Shown here: in pieces, positions 4,409-8,420 of the stretch
Layout: every line of letters starts with the position of its first letter
Position numbering within the stretch: position 1 is the stretch's first letter
Assembly: GCA_963621965.1 (NCBI GenBank)
Contig: CAVFGN010000115.1
Span: 1-8,420, forward strand
Length of the DNA stretch: 8,420 bases
Direction of reading: 5' to 3'
Source of the DNA: JAEELC01 sp963621965
GTDB lineage: Bacteria > Bacillota_I > Bacilli_A > Acholeplasmatales > Anaeroplasmataceae
Made by a program: the position numbers and the translations under genes
The notes under the pieces: model-generated
Databases searched by the model: none
Told to the model about the DNA's origin: nothing
The model's input: only the letters and a program-made list of their open reading frames with translations

Positions 4409-5585
4409 ATAGAACTCCCTTTATTGTTTGTCCTATACGAGCTATAGGACCTTGATTTATAAACCAAGATCCTAATGGATGTAAATTAATTACCCCCCCC
4501 GATTTTTTCGGAGAAGCAAGGTTCTTTTTACCAACAAATCTATGTTTTAAATACCTTAACTTATTTTTAAAGCCAGGTATTTTAAATGGATTCGTGAATT
4601 CATGTGCCAGTCTATCAGCCCATCCTTCATAACTCCAATTTGAATATAGATATTTAGGATTTTTAATAAATTCTTCTAATGACTGTTTTAAGCCATCGAA
4701 TGTCTTTGTATATTCAACATTATCAGTGATTGATTTTATCTTTTCATTAGAGAATTTTCTATTGTACAATCTATCATATTTTATTTGCCATTTATTTCCA
4801 ATTTCATATAATGGCGTTGAATCTTCTAAATATTTGATTTTTATTTTCTTCCCTGTCAATTCATATATTGTATCGACATAGAAATGAAGTATTTCATCCC
4901 ATGTATGATGTTCTTCTGTCACAATATGAAACGCTTCACCTAAAGCCTTTGGATTACCAATTAAAGATACCATATTTTTAGCAACATCTTCTCCATAAGT
5001 TAAAGAAGTATAATGAGAAGCAATATCTTTAGGAAAGACAATTGATTTTCCCCTTAAAGCACGTTGTAACCAGGAATCCTTTTCATACACACCTAATTGT
5101 AATCGATAGGTATTATATGTTATATATGGTCTAATAATTGTATAGTTTTTATATTTAGAATTGATCAAGATATTTTCTTCTCTACCTTTAGCGTAGCCAT
5201 ATTCATCTAATTTAATATATTCTTCATCTTTACATACATCAATAAGTCTATCGCTAGATTCGGTAATTAAGTCTTTTGAATCAGCATAACATCTTGAAGA
5301 AGATAAAAAGAAATATTGATTACAATTAGTTAATAATTTATCAATTTTAGTACTGAATTCATTTGAACTATAAATCATAAAATCGATTATGACATCCCAT
5401 TTATTTTTTAAAAGTTCATCAAGAAAAATATCTTCTTTAGCGTTCCCAACTAAATAGTGTATATTTTTGAAATCATCTCTTTTAGATCTAGATGTAACAT
5501 AAACTTCTTTAGAATTATCATTAGATAGAATATTAACTAATGGAGTGCCCATTGCACCAGTTCCACCCAAAATTAATATTTTCAT
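4365..5585 (-). CDS. Extended SDR, NAD-dependent epimerase/dehydratase-like, with a read-through tail
   Basis: A 406-residue protein with an N-terminal Rossmann fold MKILILGGTGAMG (GxxGxxG, 7-13), SSSR (95-98) at the position of the catalytic Ser/Thr, and Y129-G-Y-A-K133 as the YxxxK catalytic pair. A C-terminal substrate domain follows (IIRPYITY, GEAFHIVTEEHHTWDEI). It resembles nucleotide-sugar epimerases, dehydratases and reductases; the reaction is not certain. It starts two bases after the preceding gene, with GAGG about eight bases before ATG. The C-terminus is odd. The core seems to end near PFKIPGFKNKLRYLKHRFVGKK (about 333-354). From residue 355 the frame runs into repeat element A, through its eight-G tract, both hairpins and the SDR ribosome binding site, and stops 14 codons inside the SDR gene. 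One G fewer would give a stop right after Gly364, and one more would stop within two codons after that. The last ~42 residues are therefore probably not conserved. Confidence 0.8.
   Translation of the reverse strand: MKILILGGTGAMGTPLVNILSNDNSKEVYVTSRSKRDDFKNIHYLVGNAKEDIFLDELLKNKWDVIIDFMIYSSNEFSTKIDKLLTNCNQYFFLSSSRCYADSKDLITESSDRLIDVCKDEEYIKLDEYGYAKGREENILINSKYKNYTIIRPYITYNTYRLQLGVYEKDSWLQRALRGKSIVFPKDIASHYTSLTYGEDVAKNMVSLIGNPKALGEAFHIVTEEHHTWDEILHFYVDTIYELTGKKIKIKYLEDSTPLYEIGNKWQIKYDRLYNRKFSNEKIKSITDNVEYTKTFDGLKQSLEEFIKNPKYLYSNWSYEGWADRLAHEFTNPFKIPGFKNKLRYLKHRFVGKKNLASPKKSGGVINLHPLGSWFINQGPIARIGQTIKGVLYEVNKKNQIKVQVA
4415..4420 (-). promoter_or_regulatory. Ribosome binding site of the classical SDR, inside the extended epimerase frame
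   Basis: AGGGAG six bases before the ATG at 4408 decides that start. Because the epimerase frame continues to 4365, ribosomes finishing that frame would pass over this site, which may alter reinitiation or access. Confidence 0.7.
4431..4449 (-). promoter_or_regulatory. Hairpin upstream of the SDR ribosome binding site
   Basis: TCCTATA (4431-4437) and TATAGGA (4443-4449) form a perfect 7-bp stem with a 5-base loop. It shares three bases with the first stem of repeat copy A, so the two compete. A similarly placed hairpin (3457-3483) lies before the acyltransferase gene, which suggests a common design. Confidence 0.45.
4447..4523 (-). repeat. Structured intergenic repeat, copy A (epimerase-SDR junction)
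   Basis: A 77-base element matching 3477-3554. It has the same leader AACCTTGCTTC, a hairpin CTCCGA-AAAAA-TCGGGG, an eight-G tract (plus-strand C 4493-4500) and the same 26-base hairpin (4447-4472). Relative to copy B the small stem has a G-U in place of a G-C, so pairing is kept in the transcript. Unlike copy B, this copy is translated, because the epimerase frame has no stop before it. It may have inserted at, or replaced, the original end of that gene. Confidence 0.7.
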
Positions 5586-5587
5586 TT

Positions 5588-6457
5588 TTAAGCCTCTTCA
5601 TTAATAAAAATTATAATAATCTTAAATTTAGAATCTAAAGCAGTTGTAAATTCATTTAATTTTTCATCATTTAATAATAAAGAATAATCAGTTTTTAGTG
5701 TTTTAAATCCTAAACTAGTTGCGTAATCTATAATCATATTTACGTTTTTAGTTTGAACATTATCTAAAACAAAACATAATGAGTCATTAACATTAATATT
5801 ACCTAATGAGTTTATATCATGTAGGAATTCTTCTTCTGAAACAAATCCTATATATCTAGAATGTTTTTTAGCTAAAGAAGCTCCTAAAACATTGGATATG
5901 GCCCCATCAACACATCCGCTTAATCCGCCATTTACGACCTTAGCCTTAATTTTAGAATCATTAATTGAATTCCCGTTTTGATATAAATAATAGTTTTCTT
6001 TTATTGTCTTACTAAACAAATCATTAAAGAAGTCGATGTGTTTATCATTATTGCGTTTAAAGCTATAATTTGATATTTCAATATGTACAGGATATATAAG
6101 TTCTTTAAATGATACATTTTTTAAATCATCAACACTTTGTAAAGTAATATGTTTATTAAAGATATCATTTAATTCGTTCGAATAGTCTAGCTCATTACCT
6201 AATGTTATAAATATTATAGGTAAGCTTCTATAATAAGCTTCAGTTAATCCTGTAAACGCAGACCTTGAAGAGTTACTTCCACGACATATAACTGCAACTA
6301 TTTCTTTGTTTGTAGCCGCAATACCTGTAGCATAATACAATGCTGATCTAACATCTAAAACTTTAATAATTGAACTATCATTTACATCGAGTAAATTTTC
6401 TTCAACTACAATATTATTTATATTATTATCTCGTAATATTTTTACAATATGTTCCAT
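5588..6457 (-). CDS. Short, probably inactive ThDP-enzyme paralogue (pseudo-subunit)
   Basis: A 289-residue relative of the ThDP enzyme encoded immediately upstream, about half its length. The N-terminal pyrimidine-binding (Pyr) domain is recognisable from GLTEAYYRSLPIIFIT (70-85), nearly identical to GLTEAYYRHLPVLAVT in the neighbour. The central domain is missing. The C-terminal pyrophosphate-binding (PP) domain remains as NGGLSGCVDGAISNVLGAS (176-194), FVSEEEFLHDINSL (205-218) and FVLDN (229-233). Key positions have changed. The activating Glu of ThDP enzymes (DER, Glu56 in the neighbour) is Val36 here (DVR). The Mg-diphosphate motif start GD (423-424 there) is SE (207-208). It is unlikely to catalyse alone. 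As the gene begins three bases after its paralogue ends, a structural or regulatory partner in a hetero-oligomer is the best inference. The start has AAGGGG about seven bases upstream. Confidence 0.75.
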   Translation of the reverse strand: MEHIVKILRDNNINNIVVEENLLDVNDSSIIKVLDVRSALYYATGIAATNKEIVAVICRGSNSSRSAFTGLTEAYYRSLPIIFITLGNELDYSNELNDIFNKHITLQSVDDLKNVSFKELIYPVHIEISNYSFKRNNDKHIDFFNDLFSKTIKENYYLYQNGNSINDSKIKAKVVNGGLSGCVDGAISNVLGASLAKKHSRYIGFVSEEEFLHDINSLGNINVNDSLCFVLDNVQTKNVNMIIDYATSLGFKTLKTDYSLLLNDEKLNEFTTALDSKFKIIIIFINEEA

Positions 6458-6460
6458 AAA

Positions 6461-8179
6461 TTATCCCCTTCTCAATACTTTCTTAATTGCAGGTTTAATT
6501 TTATTACCCAATTTAGAACGTTTAAATCTATGATATAAAGAGTTAGATTGACCAACAGTATTTAAAATTTTTAAAGCATCAGATTCATCTTTATCTGTAG
6601 TAAATATTTCAAAGAATATAGGTTTATCTGACTTTAAAAACTTCTCTTCATTTGCTAAATACTCTTCTTTATTAGAAGCATTAATATAATCAACATTTAA
6701 ATTCTTACACATGGTAGCCATTAATGACAAAGACTTATTACCATTATGTCCTTTAGCTGCCATATAATCATCAGCCATATCACCAAAATAAGCTGCTCTA
6801 TGATTATAATTTTTAAACTCTGTTCCAACTCCATTATTAATAAGCATTACATGAATATTAAGAGGTAAATCATTTAACATTGCATCTAAATCATAGAAGA
6901 ATGATAAGTCACCTATGATCATAAAGTGAGGAATAGTTGGATTAGCTTTAGCTGATCCTAAGAATGAAGATAAACAACCATCAATTCCAAAACCTCCACC
7001 ATTTGAATAAGCTAATACAGATTGTGGAATTTCAAAATAATTCCAAACACGTGTAGTATTTAAGATACTAAAATGTAAGATAGAATTTTCTGGTAATTTA
7101 TTACTTGTATTTTTAGCTACCCAAGCATTTGAAAATGGTAATTCAGGTAATTTGTTTAACAATTCTTTTTCTACTTTTATAGCATTTTCATAATTAGAAA
7201 TATTCTTATTATCATTAATATAATGATTGAAGAAGGTTATTTCACTCATTTCAAAAACATAAGTCAAGTTATGATAAGGATCTCTAACAATTCCGTCTTC
7301 ATTAACTCTCCACATAGTTTTTGATTTAAAAGGAACATAAGATCCATGAACATATCCGATATAAATAACTAAATCAAAATCAAAAGTTCCAAAATTATTA
7401 TCTTGAGAATTAACTAAACATGTTCTAAACATATATTTTCCACGATAATTACCCTCGTGTTCATATAAAACTAATGCATTATTTGCTTCAATGAACTTAT
7501 CTATAGCTTCAGTTTCTTCATCAGTAAATTCAACGTGCGTACCAATAAAGATACCTATTTTACCATTAGGTAACTTAGGAAATTCACTATTTTCAAATAC
7601 TTTATGAATAGTTCTATATTTTGGTAATTCTTTAACATTAAAATTGTTAGAATAAACAGTAGCTAAATTTAAATGAACAGGCCCTGGAACATCATATTTC
7701 AAATTAAGAATCGCATTATTAATATCAGTTACTGCAGTTTGTTCATCTTCATAAGAGTTAATAGTTGGAAGTTGATAACTCTTCTTTACCATATCTTTAA
7801 ATTGTTCACTTCTATCAATGACTTGCGCAACATAATGACTAACTCTACCAATGTGTTGAGTAGATGTGACAGCTAAAACTGGTAAATGTCTATAATAAGC
7901 TTCAGTAAGTCCAGGAATATAATTTCTTGAAGCTGTAGCTCCTGTGCAAGATAATACAACAGGTTCACCAGACTCTTCTGCTAGTCCACAAGCCATAAAA
8001 GCAGCAGCACGTTCATCTACAGCAGAATACACTTCAAAGAATTTATCATACTGAACTGACGCAACAAAGCTAATATTCGTGGTGCCCGGAGAAACAATGA
8101 TTTTTTTTATGTTATGACTTTTTAGTAATGAAACTAATATTAAAGTATTCTTTTCACTTGTATATCCATCTTTATACAT
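6461..8179 (-). CDS. MenD/acetolactate-synthase-like thiamine-diphosphate enzyme
   Basis: A 572-residue ThDP-dependent enzyme of the usual three-domain length. The Pyr domain shows SPGTTN (30-35), DER with the activating Glu56, and GLTEAYYRHLPVLAVT (90-105). A middle domain spans about 190-345. The PP domain has GGGFGIDG (394-401), GDLSFFYDLDAM (423-434) with Mg ligand Asp424, and LINNG (446-450) with the Asn ligand. The SPG and GIDG motifs recall MenD, but no other menaquinone gene is present and MenD's SRS loop is TTN here, so it is probably a decarboxylase or carboligase working on a sugar precursor. An acyloin-type addition as in branched-sugar synthesis is possible but unproven. The C-terminus is strongly basic (HRFKRSKLGNKIKPAIKKVLRRG region, 550-572). 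The start has AGGAGG (8191-8196) overlapping the stop codon of the flippase gene, with an 11-base spacer. Its truncated paralogue follows three bases downstream. Confidence 0.85.
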   Translation of the reverse strand: MYKDGYTSEKNTLILVSLLKSHNIKKIIVSPGTTNISFVASVQYDKFFEVYSAVDERAAAFMACGLAEESGEPVVLSCTGATASRNYIPGLTEAYYRHLPVLAVTSTQHIGRVSHYVAQVIDRSEQFKDMVKKSYQLPTINSYEDEQTAVTDINNAILNLKYDVPGPVHLNLATVYSNNFNVKELPKYRTIHKVFENSEFPKLPNGKIGIFIGTHVEFTDEETEAIDKFIEANNALVLYEHEGNYRGKYMFRTCLVNSQDNNFGTFDFDLVIYIGYVHGSYVPFKSKTMWRVNEDGIVRDPYHNLTYVFEMSEITFFNHYINDNKNISNYENAIKVEKELLNKLPELPFSNAWVAKNTSNKLPENSILHFSILNTTRVWNYFEIPQSVLAYSNGGGFGIDGCLSSFLGSAKANPTIPHFMIIGDLSFFYDLDAMLNDLPLNIHVMLINNGVGTEFKNYNHRAAYFGDMADDYMAAKGHNGNKSLSLMATMCKNLNVDYINASNKEEYLANEEKFLKSDKPIFFEIFTTDKDESDALKILNTVGQSNSLYHRFKRSKLGNKIKPAIKKVLRRG

Positions 8180-8194
8180 CTTATTCTTTTCCTC

Positions 8195-8420
8195 CTAATT
8201 ATTACTATTATCGTCAGCATTACTAGAATTGACATCTTGTATTGCGTTATTCTTATTTTTCTTAAAAATCTTATTTTTAATTACTTTTATAGCGTGCTTT
8301 TCTTCTTTGTTTAAACCAAAGAAATAAACCGATAAACAATAAATAAGTGAGTATGCAATTACTAGTCCACCAAAATCCCAAAGTGATTTAAAATCATAGA
8401 ATATCATCATTAATACACCA
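8195..8420 (-). CDS. C-terminus of a polysaccharide flippase-like membrane protein (partial)
   Basis: The last ~74 residues of a protein whose frame stays open through the right edge of the window, so the upstream part and true start lie outside; the Met at 8410 is internal. It shows one hydrophobic helix (GGLVIAYSLIYCLSVYFFG), then GLNKEEKHAIKVIKNKIFKK, the positively charged cytoplasmic end seen after the last membrane helix in many Wzx/RfbX-type O-antigen flippases of Gram-positive bacteria. The final ~20 residues are Asn/Asp/Ser-rich (NNAIQDVNSSNADDNSNN) and look like a disordered tail. The gene ends in TAG, which overlaps the AGGAGG site of the ThDP enzyme gene, so the two are in one operon and probably coupled. 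A polymerase or other multi-pass transporter cannot be excluded from this fragment. Confidence 0.6.
   Translation of the reverse strand, partial: GVLMMIFYDFKSLWDFGGLVIAYSLIYCLSVYFFGLNKEEKHAIKVIKNKIFKKNKNNAIQDVNSSNADDNSNN

Noticed and set aside
5588..6457. The short ThDP protein as one half of a normal split two-subunit ThDP enzyme
   Set aside because: It contains remnants of both the Pyr and PP domains rather than one of them, the neighbour is already complete, and its catalytic Glu and GD motif are lost.
6461..8179. True MenD for menaquinone synthesis
   Set aside because: The substrate-binding SRS loop seen in MenD is TTN here, there are no other menaquinone genes, and the setting is a polysaccharide operon with a truncated paralogue.

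Overview
The window is AT-rich DNA that looks like a low-G+C Gram-positive bacterium (Bacilli, Erysipelotrichia or Clostridia). The coding part uses strong purine-rich ribosome binding sites (for example AGGAGG before position 8179), tightly packed genes and the standard genetic code. The species cannot be named from the sequence.

Positions 2317-8420 are the downstream end of a leftward (minus-strand) surface-polysaccharide operon. In order of transcription it holds: the C-terminus of a probable Wzx-type flippase running off the right edge; a full-length MenD/acetolactate-synthase-like thiamine-diphosphate (ThDP) enzyme; a short, apparently inactivated paralogue of that enzyme; an extended SDR (NAD-dependent epimerase/dehydratase type); a classical SDR oxidoreductase; and an acyltransferase-3 membrane protein. 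Together they suggest synthesis, reduction, acylation and export of an unusual, possibly branched or acyloin-derived, glycan building block. The product cannot be read from the sequence.

Two features of the operon stand out. First, the two ThDP proteins form an active/inactive pair: the second lacks the middle domain and the catalytic glutamate. Second, a ~78-nt structured element with an eight-base G tract occurs twice, once after the epimerase and once after the classical SDR. Every non-Watson-Crick position in its stems is a G-U pair in the operon transcript. In one copy the epimerase reading frame runs through the element and into the next gene, so a one-base change in the G tract would shorten the protein.

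Positions 1-2316 are gene-poor. They contain a candidate small structured RNA with its own promoter and terminator (about 308-413), a frameshifted and truncated zinc-ribbon/helix-turn-helix transposase remnant of clearly higher G+C (about 417-682), an orphan protein with a PD-(D/E)XK nuclease-like motif (944-1435), two very short or broken reading frames upstream of it, and a long noncoding stretch (1701-2316). That stretch is rich in inverted repeats and ends in an array of TTCCACTACT-type repeats at the end of the operon. No tRNA, rRNA, CRISPR array or complete insertion sequence was seen.
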